Origin: Paenibacillus sp. JDR-2
Lineage (GTDB): Bacteria > Bacillota > Bacilli > Paenibacillales > Paenibacillaceae
Length of the DNA: 64,000 bases
Direction of reading: 5' to 3'
NCBI RefSeq assembly: GCF_000023585.1
Contig: NC_012914.1
Location: forward strand, 6,919,501-6,983,500
Shown: one piece after another, positions 52,681 to 59,599 of the stretch
How positions within the stretch are numbered: position 1 is the stretch's first letter
How the letters are laid out: every line of letters begins with the position of its first letter
Position numbers and translations under genes: made by a program
Notes under the pieces: model-generated
Told to the model about the DNA's origin: nothing
The model's input: the letters and a program-made list of their open reading frames with translations, nothing else
Database searches by the model: none

Positions 52681-52798
52681 AATGAATTGTGAAGCAATTC
52701 ATGCTTCGTAAGCGTAAACTTAATGAATTGTGAAGCCATTCATGCTTCGTAAGCGTAAACTTAATGAATTGTGAAGCCATTCATGCTTCGTAAGCGTA
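52681..52798 (-). repeat. Three tandem 41-bp repeats in promoter region
   Basis: Copies start at 52681, 52722 and 52763 (the last is 36 bp). Copies 2 and 3 are identical over shared length; copy 1 differs by one base. Each holds a dyad; on the minus strand the copy nearest the gene reads GAAGCA-TGAAT-TGCTTC, and the others have 5-bp arms. They lie directly upstream of the SRPBCC gene and likely are multiple operator sites. Related 20-mers lie near 57312 and 57378. Confidence 0.85.
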
Positions 52799-52808
52799 GT
52801 CCCTTCGA

Positions 52809-53294
52809 TTACGGCTCGTCTTGTCCCCGCTCAAGCAGGCTGCCCAGCTTGTTCAAGTGCTGCTCCCAGCTGACGCGCCTCTCAAGCACGGGCTTCTCGA
52901 ACTCCATCTTCATCGCCTGCAGAAGACCCGTAAAATCATCCACCGTCAGGCCCTTCTTGCCGATGAGCAGCTTGGAGGCATGCTCCAGCTGTTCAAGCAG
53001 CTTCTGCTGCCGCGTTATCTGCTCTTTGATCCGCTGCTTCTGCAGCGTCACCATCTCCAGAGGGCTGATCTGCTTCGCCGATAAGGTCGCCTTAATCTCT
53101 TCCAGCGACAAGCCCAGCTCCTTCAGCGTCAGAATCTGATGCAGACGGGACAGATCGGACTCGTCGTACAGCCGGTGACCGGAATCGGTCTGTCCCGACG
53201 GCGAGAATAAGCCGATCTGATCGTAGAAGCGCAAGGTTCTGACCGTCAGCCCCGTCATTTTGGCGAGGTCTCCAACTTTCCAAAGATTGTTCAT
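52809..53294 (-). CDS. MerR family transcriptional regulator
   Basis: 161 residues from the ATG at 53294 (MNNLWKVGDLAKMTGLTVRT), with AAAGGG about 6 bp upstream; earlier in-frame starts overlap its own promoter. N-terminal winged helix (1-70: LRFYDQIGLFSPSGQTDSGHRLYDESDLSRL), coiled-coil dimer helix (about 75-125), C-terminal effector region without Cys metal ligands, so probably a drug-type MerR. It sits between an orphan Bce-type permease and an SRPBCC gene, both on the same strand. Confidence 0.92.
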   Translation of the reverse strand: MNNLWKVGDLAKMTGLTVRTLRFYDQIGLFSPSGQTDSGHRLYDESDLSRLHQILTLKELGLSLEEIKATLSAKQISPLEMVTLQKQRIKEQITRQQKLLEQLEHASKLLIGKKGLTVDDFTGLLQAMKMEFEKPVLERRVSWEQHLNKLGSLLERGQDEP

Positions 53295-53336
53295 GCTCAG
53301 CCCTTTCGTGGACGCTAGCTTCATACCGGTAGCTCT

Positions 53337-53367
53337 ATTGTAAAACATGACGTTACGTAAGGTGCAA
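53337..53367 (-). promoter_or_regulatory. MerR-type promoter with 19-bp spacer
   Basis: Minus strand -35 TTGCAC (53367-53362), a 19-bp spacer, -10 TACAAT (53342-53337). The spacer holds the dyad ACC-TTACGTAA-CGT. A 19-bp spacer with a central dyad is the classic MerR-activated promoter. The -35 overlaps the end of the permease gene. Confidence 0.65.
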
Positions 53368-55239
53368 CCCCCAAGCCGATTTTACATTAGAAATATATTT
53401 GGTGCGGATAAAGAGGAAGTAGACAAGCTGAATAACAACGAAAGATCCCAGCACCGTCAGCGACGGCTTCATCATATTGTACTCGAACATATTTTGCATC
53501 GCCGTAAGGGCAACCGCTCCGTGAATGACGGCCACTACGATCGGGGCGAAGAACAGAATCATCAGCTGCTTCGTTAAAATCGCCGACAGCTCGCGGTCCG
53601 TAAGCCCAATCTTGTGGATCGCCTGGAACTTCCGTTTATCCTCGCCAAGGTCGGTGTACAGGCGGAAATACAGAAAACTGCCCGCTCCCACAAAAAATAC
53701 GATGCCGATAAAAAATCCGACAAACAAGACGACGCCAAAAATCTGATCCTGCTGGTACAGCGCGTAATCCACGCCCATAAACCAGTTATCGGTTTTTCCA
53801 AGCCTGCCGTCAATCTCTTCTCCCGCCTTTTTCAGCGTTTCATGCGAGCCCGATACGTCAAAGGCATATTGGTAAATGACGTTCTCCGACTTCTTCATCT
53901 GCTCAAACCGTTCATCGGGCACCACGTAATAGTCGGGTCCTGCCTGAATAGCCGGCGTATCAATCGTCTGCACGGGCTTTAGCGTAAGCCCCGCTTCCTT
54001 CAGCGTAACCGGCGTCAGCTCCGGCTCCGCTGCCCCCATCATCGTGCCGTTGTAGTGGACAATAGCCGTTTCATCGCCTTGTACATCGGACTTCGTCCCC
54101 TTGGCTGCCGTTACGAGCGCATTAAAGGCGGTTTGCGGCACGACGGAAAGCCGCTTGCCGTCCTTCGTCTCCACATTTTTAATGGTGAGCGCATAGGATT
54201 GATAAGACAATCCCGCATCCTTCAGCGTCTGTTCAATCATCGCAACATCCTGCTCGGAAGGCTTGTCATACGAGGTGTACTTCATGGCAAACGGATTATC
54301 GTTCCGAATAACATCCGTATACATCGATTTGAAGCCAAACAACGAGCCAATCGCGGAGAAAGCCACCGTCGACAGAATCGCCACCATAAAGAACGTTCTT
54401 GCGTTATCCTTCATCCGGTAAGCAAGGTCCGATAACAGGACGATGTTTGTTTTCCGCCAGAAAATCGAACGGCTCTTGCGGCCTTTATGGACGGCGTATA
54501 CGCTCAGCTGCGTGAACAGGAAGTACGTACCGATAATAACGACAACCGTCACCGGAATCATCGCGTAGAAGACGACCATACCCTTGACCGCCAGCGCAGC
54601 GGCATAGCCGCCAACAATCAAGAGCAGCGCAAACCAGGACAGCAGCGCGGACGCCTTCGGCTCCGGCTTTGGCTTGTTCGAGCCCTTCAACAGATCAATA
54701 AGCGAGTTGTTCCGAAGCACGGTCACCGTGAATAACGAGATCAGCAGGAACAGCGCCATAAAAGCCGCCCCGGTCAATACAATCGCCTTGGCGGGAAAAT
54801 AAAACGGCAGCCTTTCATCGAGACTAAGCAGCCTCTGGGACAGGAGAAGAATGACCTGGGCAAAGCCAAGCCCGGCCGCAATGCCCGCTACCGTAGCGCC
54901 AAAGCCGATCACGATATTTTCCATAAACACGAGACGGCGCAGCTGCATGCTGGTCATCCCGTGCATGATGAGGATGCCGAACTCCTTCTTTCGCGTCTTC
55001 AGGAATGATCCCATCGAGTACAGCACGAAGAAGAACGAGAAGACGTAAATGACCGATTCCGCGAAATGCATGGCGGTAGATACGCTCATGTGGAGCGTGC
55101 CATCGGCGAGTCCCGGATGAAAAGCAAATATCGAATAGACGAAAAACACCATAACCGAAAACGCGCTGCTTAGAAAATATCCCGCGTAAATCCTCCGATT
55201 GCGGATTACGTTATTGAAAGCAAACCGTCGCAAGCTCAT
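53353..55239 (-). CDS. Bce-type ABC permease without a partner ATPase
   Basis: 628 residues, FtsX superfamily. The N-terminal helix (IYAGYFLSSAFSVMVFFVYS), KTRKKEFGILIMHGMTSMQLRRL, and a large extracellular insert (about 285-505) before the final helices match BceB/YxdM permeases, which are about 650 residues. GGGAGGG lies about 7 bp before the ATG. No ATPase, kinase or regulator of Bce type is next to it. It could use the ATPase at 11808 or a remote one, or be a remnant operon. Frame is intact. Confidence 0.9.
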   Translation of the reverse strand: MSLRRFAFNNVIRNRRIYAGYFLSSAFSVMVFFVYSIFAFHPGLADGTLHMSVSTAMHFAESVIYVFSFFFVLYSMGSFLKTRKKEFGILIMHGMTSMQLRRLVFMENIVIGFGATVAGIAAGLGFAQVILLLSQRLLSLDERLPFYFPAKAIVLTGAAFMALFLLISLFTVTVLRNNSLIDLLKGSNKPKPEPKASALLSWFALLLIVGGYAAALAVKGMVVFYAMIPVTVVVIIGTYFLFTQLSVYAVHKGRKSRSIFWRKTNIVLLSDLAYRMKDNARTFFMVAILSTVAFSAIGSLFGFKSMYTDVIRNDNPFAMKYTSYDKPSEQDVAMIEQTLKDAGLSYQSYALTIKNVETKDGKRLSVVPQTAFNALVTAAKGTKSDVQGDETAIVHYNGTMMGAAEPELTPVTLKEAGLTLKPVQTIDTPAIQAGPDYYVVPDERFEQMKKSENVIYQYAFDVSGSHETLKKAGEEIDGRLGKTDNWFMGVDYALYQQDQIFGVVLFVGFFIGIVFFVGAGSFLYFRLYTDLGEDKRKFQAIHKIGLTDRELSAILTKQLMILFFAPIVVAVIHGAVALTAMQNMFEYNMMKPSLTVLGSFVVIQLVYFLFIRTKYISNVKSAWGLHLT

Positions 55240-55379
55240 AAATAAGCCCTCCCTGTTGATTTGATCTCATCGTAACAAAGGAGGGAATTCTGCAGCTATC
55301 GATTAACCTTACGTTTCCTTACATTATTGAAAGGTTAAGCTTGTCATGCGTGTCCTTTTTGTCTAACCAGCCTCCGACT

Positions 55380-55579
55380 TTAAAGTCCCTAAGGGACCTT
55401 AAAGATGCTTACACCGGCATATTTTTCAGGCTTAAGGTTCCTAAGGGACCTTAACATCGACGCCAGCATCCCATTTAGCGCCCCAGTCTGCCTTTTTTGC
55501 GAATTTAAGGTCCCTAATGGGTCTTAACCTCTTAACTAGCCGCTCTTTTTCCACGCTTAAGGCCTCTAAGGGACCTTAA
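55380..55579. repeat. Four phased copies of a 23-bp palindrome
   Basis: Consensus left arm TTAAGGTCCC, centre TAA, right arm GGGACCTTAA. Copies at 55380-55402, 55432-55454, 55505-55527 and 55557-55579, each with one to three changes. Start-to-start spacing is 52, 73 and 52 bp, close to 5, 7 and 5 helical turns. Intervening sequences (29, 50, 29 bp) are unrelated. Function unknown. Confidence 0.9.
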
Positions 55580-55639
55580 CAGAATTTACGGCCCTGCGAT
55601 GCTGCCATCGATCCTCTGTTCAAGCGAATCCATACGAAA

Positions 55640-55674
55640 ATAAAAAAGCCGCTACCCTTGACGGGTAGCGGCCA
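55640..55674 (-). terminator. Terminator of the SDR pair
   Basis: GCCGCTACCC, 5-base loop, GGGTAGCGGC, with a T run on the minus strand. Confidence 0.85.
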
Positions 55675-55684
55675 CTCTAATCCA

Positions 55685-56440
55685 TTATTTCGTTTTGAAG
55701 CTGAGGAAGCCGTCATCCACCGGAATGGTCTGGCCGTTAATCGCGCTTGCTCCGTCCGAGAACAAGAACGTTACTACGCTTGCCACTTTCTCCGGCTGAA
55801 TCAGCTGACCGCGCATATGCTGAGCGCCAAGCGCCGATTTCATCGCTTCGTCGTTGCCGAGAATTGGCGTATTGATAAAGCCGGGAGCAACGCCTACAAC
55901 ACGGATGCCATAGTCGGCAAGCTCGAGAGCACCGGATTTAGACATCATAACGACAGCAGCTTTGGCTGCATTATAGTTGAAGCTGCCCATCGCAGCCGCT
56001 GTACCGTAGATCGATGCGGTGTTCACAATCGTACCTGAGGCGCCCAGCTCGACCATTTTTTTCGCGCCGTAATACATGCCGTAATAAACGCTATGCTGGT
56101 CGACATCAATAACGCGGTGGTACGATTCCGGATCCATCTCGAGGAATGGTTTCACAAGACCAATGCCCGCATTGCTGAAAATCCCGTTCAACGTGCCGAA
56201 TTTCTCTACCGCGAAATCAACGAGTGCTTTCACTTCTTCGCCTTTCGATACGTCTACCTTGAAGGCCGCCGCTTTGCCGCCAGCCGCTTCAAGCTCTGCG
56301 ACAACCGCATTCGCGCCGTCCAGATTATAGTCCGCAATAACAAGCGATGCGCCTTTTGCCGACAGCTGCAAAGCCGTTTGTTTACCGATACCGCTTGCGC
56401 CGCCAGTAATAATAATTACTTTGCCGTCTTGTTCTGCCAT
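55685..56440 (-). CDS. Short-chain dehydrogenase/reductase
   Basis: 251 residues. TGGASGIG at 12-19, acidic IADYNLDG after the second strand (NAD preference), SNAG in place of NNAG, and catalytic NYNAAKAAV (Tyr, Lys) with a Ser in NTASIYG. AAAGGGGATATTTATC precedes the ATG. It lies 52 bp after another SDR gene, on the same strand, under a GntR regulator. Possibly two steps of one alcohol or polyol pathway. Terminator follows. Confidence 0.9.
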   Translation of the reverse strand: MAEQDGKVIIITGGASGIGKQTALQLSAKGASLVIADYNLDGANAVVAELEAAGGKAAAFKVDVSKGEEVKALVDFAVEKFGTLNGIFSNAGIGLVKPFLEMDPESYHRVIDVDQHSVYYGMYYGAKKMVELGASGTIVNTASIYGTAAAMGSFNYNAAKAAVVMMSKSGALELADYGIRVVGVAPGFINTPILGNDEAMKSALGAQHMRGQLIQPEKVASVVTFLFSDGASAINGQTIPVDDGFLSFKTK

Positions 56441-56492
56441 GATAAATATCCCCTTTGCTTTGAAGTTGTAGTAGGAATGCGCAAATCCGCAA

Positions 56493-57281
56493 TTAGGTCA
56501 AAATCGATCCGCCGTCGATCACGAATTCTTGTCCAACAATATGAGTGGAAAGGTCGGATACGAGATACATCATCAGGTTGGCGATCTCTTCCGCCTCGGC
56601 ATATCGGCCGTCCGGCGTTGTGTTCGCCATTTGTTGTCTTGCCGCTTCAGCCGCTTCTTGATTACCCTTGCCAAAGCCGCTTTCGATCGAGCGCATCATT
56701 TGCGTATTTACAACGCCCGGGCATACCGCGTTAACGCGTACACCGTAAGGAGCCGCTTCAACGCCAGCCGTCTTGGTCATGCCAAGCACCGCATGCTTGC
56801 TTGCGCCATAGGCCACCATGTTTGGTGTAGCCAAAAGCCCTGCTCCGGATGCGGTATTAACGACAGCGCCGCTCTTCTGAGCGATCATTTGCGGAAGCAC
56901 ATGCTTGAGTCCAAGGAATACGCCGCGAACGTTAATGGCCATCAAGCTGTCAAACACTTCGGTTGGATACTCGACCAATGGAAGTATTTTGCCTTCCCAG
57001 CCGGCATTGTTGAGGAAAATATCGATCTTCCCGAACTTCTCGACCGTTTGAGCCACGTAACCCCGAATATCCTCTTCCTTTGTTACGTCTGCTTTTATAA
57101 ATACGGCTTCACCGCCGTTTGCCTGGACTTGCTTAACCGTCTCGTTCCCGGCTTCCTCCGACAGGTCAACTACAACGACCTTTGCGCCGTTCCCGGCAAG
57201 AGCAAGCGATGCTGCGCGGCCGATACCTCCGCCTGCACCCGTCACGATCGCTACTTTATCCGTAAAATCAAACTTTTGCAT
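56493..57281 (-). CDS. Short-chain dehydrogenase/reductase
   Basis: 262 residues from the ATG at 57281 (MQKFDFTDKVAIVTG), with GAGGAG 8 bp upstream; the GTG at 57290 is part of that site region. TGAGGGIG, VVVDLSE (NAD), NNAG, NTASGAG and VAYGASKHAVLG mark a classical SDR. First of two SDR genes. About 200 bp upstream contains a GntR-type palindrome and two relatives of the 41-bp repeat core. Confidence 0.9.
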   Translation of the reverse strand: MQKFDFTDKVAIVTGAGGGIGRAASLALAGNGAKVVVVDLSEEAGNETVKQVQANGGEAVFIKADVTKEEDIRGYVAQTVEKFGKIDIFLNNAGWEGKILPLVEYPTEVFDSLMAINVRGVFLGLKHVLPQMIAQKSGAVVNTASGAGLLATPNMVAYGASKHAVLGMTKTAGVEAAPYGVRVNAVCPGVVNTQMMRSIESGFGKGNQEAAEAARQQMANTTPDGRYAEAEEIANLMMYLVSDLSTHIVGQEFVIDGGSILT

Positions 57282-57311
57282 TGTAATCACTCCTCTGAAC
57301 GCTTTTTTGTT

Positions 57312-57397
57312 GCTATTCTTGCTACGTAAGCTTTAACGAAAGAATGGCCTTACGCAGTTTGTGATGAACCAACTGTAATCATTCATGTCGCGTAAGC
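57312..57397 (-). repeat. Two dispersed relatives of the 52.7-kb repeat core
   Basis: GCTATTCTTGCTACGTAAGC (57312-57331) and ATCATTCATGTCGCGTAAGC (57378-57397) match the core GCCATTCATGCTTCGTAAGC at about 17 and 15 of 20 positions. Both lie in the SDR promoter or leader region. Shared ends are CATTCATG and CGTAAGC. Confidence 0.5.
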
Positions 57398-57436
57398 AAG
57401 TTGCTTACAAATCTATCTTAACAGATCACTTTGTCG

Positions 57437-57448
57437 ATTGTCGACAAT
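57437..57448. promoter_or_regulatory. Candidate GntR operator
   Basis: ATTGTCGACAAT is a perfect 12-bp palindrome of the TTGTC/GACAA type bound by FadR-subfamily GntR proteins. It lies between the GntR gene and the SDR pair. Confidence 0.6.
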
Positions 57449-57489
57449 TTAACCTAAAAAACTCTTCCATTAACTCCAATTCCCTTTTT

Positions 57490-58134
57490 TTATTTAATCC
57501 CTGCCAGCAGGAACTCATAAATTGCAGTCTGCGCTTTTTCGTATTCCGATGCCAGAATAGACGCGGTAAACCGCTGAAACGGGGCGTGGAATTCCTTGAT
57601 CTTTTGCTCGCTCCATTTCACTTCAACAAAGATGTTCAGAATCAGGCTCGCTTTCTCGTAAAACTTCGCCAGCGCCACATTGTCCGCCACGAACACAACA
57701 TGCCGCAGCACCCGCTCCGCCTTCATCTCGTATTCCCGCACATTGCCCTGCTCGCAGGCAGCATCCGTATCCGCGGCATATTTCTTCAGCATTTCCTTAT
57801 ATTCAGGCGTCCATCTCTGCTGCCCGTACATAACGGCAACGCGAAGAAGCTCGGCCATCAACGTATTGTAGTCTTCAATCTCGGCTTGGGTAAAAGGCTT
57901 CACAATCGTCCCGCGCCGCGGAAGACGCTCGACAATCCCTTCAACCTGCAGCAAATACAACGCTTCCCGGACAGGCGCCCGGCTTGTGTTAAGCTCCTTG
58001 GCTATGTCCTCTTCGACGATTTTGTCTCCGGCATTCAGTTCTTTGGCGATAATTTTTTTCAAGATATGTCTATAGATCTGCTGCGGCAATGACTCTCCGA
58101 ACTGCGAATTCGATACTTCATAAGAATTGAACAT
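57490..58134 (-). CDS. GntR family regulator (FadR/FCD subfamily)
   Basis: 214 residues. Winged helix at about 14-80 (VEEDIAKELNTSRAPVREALYLLQVEGIVERLPRRGTIV), helical FCD ligand domain at about 88-212. It is upstream of and on the same strand as two SDR genes, and a perfect palindrome lies between them, so it most likely represses that pair until a metabolite is bound. The Paenibacillus-like 23-kb GntR gene is only a family relative. Confidence 0.92.
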   Translation of the reverse strand: MFNSYEVSNSQFGESLPQQIYRHILKKIIAKELNAGDKIVEEDIAKELNTSRAPVREALYLLQVEGIVERLPRRGTIVKPFTQAEIEDYNTLMAELLRVAVMYGQQRWTPEYKEMLKKYAADTDAACEQGNVREYEMKAERVLRHVVFVADNVALAKFYEKASLILNIFVEVKWSEQKIKEFHAPFQRFTASILASEYEKAQTAIYEFLLAGIK

Positions 58135-58199
58135 AATTGATATCTCCCCGTCTGTCTAATAGAGCTCCTCTCTAGTTATCCCAAATTAAGCGGGCAAAA

Positions 58200-59438
58200 T
58201 CAATATGCCGTTCGCTCCGTCCTGCTGCTCCGCAGCAGATCATCCAGCCGACCGCAAAGCTTCACCCAGTCGAAATGCTCAGCCGCATCCCTCTGCGTAC
58301 CCGCGGATGCTTCCCGCAGACGGTCCTTCGCATGGCATATTTCGATCATCCGCTGGGCGAGGCCGGCGCTGTATCCAACCGCATGCAGCGAGCCATACGC
58401 CAGATGCAAATTTACCTGCTTGTTCCAATCATCCAAGTGGACGCTTCGGTCCTCCTGCTTCGTGGCAGCGTCCCGGCAGCATGCAATATCCGAAGCGAGC
58501 AAGTAACAGCCGTGTATTTTAGCTTCCGCAAGCACATGGGCGTAGGCTTCAACATTTGACGGCAGGGCGAAAATTTTGGATTTCCGGAACCACTGATGCA
58601 AAGTCTCCTTATCCTGCACAAACCCCGTCAGAATCATCCGGTCCGCGAGCCACGGATAATTCGCCATATACGAATAAAGATAGGACTGGAAAGAATCCTC
58701 CAACTTCCCTACTAGCACAAGCTTCCAGCTCTCCGGAATATAAGGCTGAGCCATCCGGAAGGCTTCGAGAAGCACATGCGTTGCCTTCTCCGGTATGCCA
58801 AGCCGCCCGACGGTCAGGATATAATCCTCCTTCACATCAAACCCTACGGGCAGATCCGGCTCCTTTCCGAAAAAGTGATAGCCGTTAGGGATGCGATGAA
58901 CCGGCACCGACCATTTATCCGATATATAGGGAGCAAGCGTCTCGCTGCTGATCACGTCGCAATAACTCAGAAAACGTCGGAAATCCTCTGTCATTGGCGT
59001 TTTGTTCACCCATATGATATTGGCGTCCAGCTTCAAATAAATCGTGCCGGAAGGGTTTAGTTCCTTATATTTCGCCGCCGCTTCGTAGTAAAACGGATAA
59101 AAACCAAAAAGGTATAAAACGTCGATTTTTGTCGCATTACACCCTACATATCGAACCAGATCATCGCGGCAATCGCATAAGTTCGCCCCGAAAACCGTAT
59201 CCATCGCCCGGTCTGGACGGTAATGAAATGACGGCTCGACGTACTCGAACTCTACCTCTTCTTCGAAGCTCGACAATGAAGGCCATAAAGGCTCGCCGCC
59301 GCTTGGGAGATAGGTGACATAGACCGCCTTGTAGCCTCTGTATTTCTGCATCAGGTACGGAATGATGCCGATATCCTTCGTGAGAAGCGGATCCGTCAGA
59401 CATGGCGCCAGCAAATAAAAGCTTGGTCGTTCTTGCAC
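58200..59438 (-). CDS. Glycosyltransferase (GT4-like)
   Basis: 412 residues from a GTG start, with CGGGGTG about 6 bp upstream. GT-B fold: N-terminal SFYLLAPCLTDPLLTKDIGIIP, nucleotide-sugar domain DYILTVGRLGIPEKATHVLLEAF and KLVLVGKLEDSFQSYLYS, and C-terminal ALPSNVEAYAHVLAEAKIHGC. Cytoplasmic. Single gene between the GntR gene and the beta-helix lipoprotein gene; acceptor unknown. Confidence 0.87.
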   Translation of the reverse strand: MQERPSFYLLAPCLTDPLLTKDIGIIPYLMQKYRGYKAVYVTYLPSGGEPLWPSLSSFEEEVEFEYVEPSFHYRPDRAMDTVFGANLCDCRDDLVRYVGCNATKIDVLYLFGFYPFYYEAAAKYKELNPSGTIYLKLDANIIWVNKTPMTEDFRRFLSYCDVISSETLAPYISDKWSVPVHRIPNGYHFFGKEPDLPVGFDVKEDYILTVGRLGIPEKATHVLLEAFRMAQPYIPESWKLVLVGKLEDSFQSYLYSYMANYPWLADRMILTGFVQDKETLHQWFRKSKIFALPSNVEAYAHVLAEAKIHGCYLLASDIACCRDAATKQEDRSVHLDDWNKQVNLHLAYGSLHAVGYSAGLAQRMIEICHAKDRLREASAGTQRDAAEHFDWVKLCGRLDDLLRSSRTERTAY

Positions 59439-59567
59439 AATAACACCCCGATATATCCGTCGTATAATCGGTTAAATATATGTGAATAACGCCTCCTCTA
59501 ATACCTGGTCTGAGGCATATGAACGGGCCAAATCCCAAGGAAACGCGGATGATTTCGGTCAAAAACG

Positions 59568-59590
59568 AAGAGGCGCCCGATGGGCGCCCC
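59568..59590 (-). terminator. Terminator of the VTC/DUF4956/lipoprotein operon
   Basis: GGCGCCC-ATC-GGGCGCC on the minus strand, then TCTTCGTTTTT. Confidence 0.7.
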
Positions 59591-59599
59591 ATATAATCG

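Larger units (their letters stand above)
55240..55684. other. 445-bp gene-free region
   Basis: It holds no convincing coding frame or RNA gene. It contains the upstream region of the permease (with ACCTTACGT at 55306-55314, shared with the MerR promoter dyad), four 23-bp palindromes and the terminator of the SDR gene. Confidence 0.7.

Noticed and set aside
52681..52798. CRISPR array or insertion-sequence end
   Set aside because: The copies are head to tail without spacers and without a transposase or target duplication.
55380..55579. CRISPR array
   Set aside because: Four units only, full palindromes, imperfect repeats, spacer lengths 29/50/29, and no cas genes in the window.
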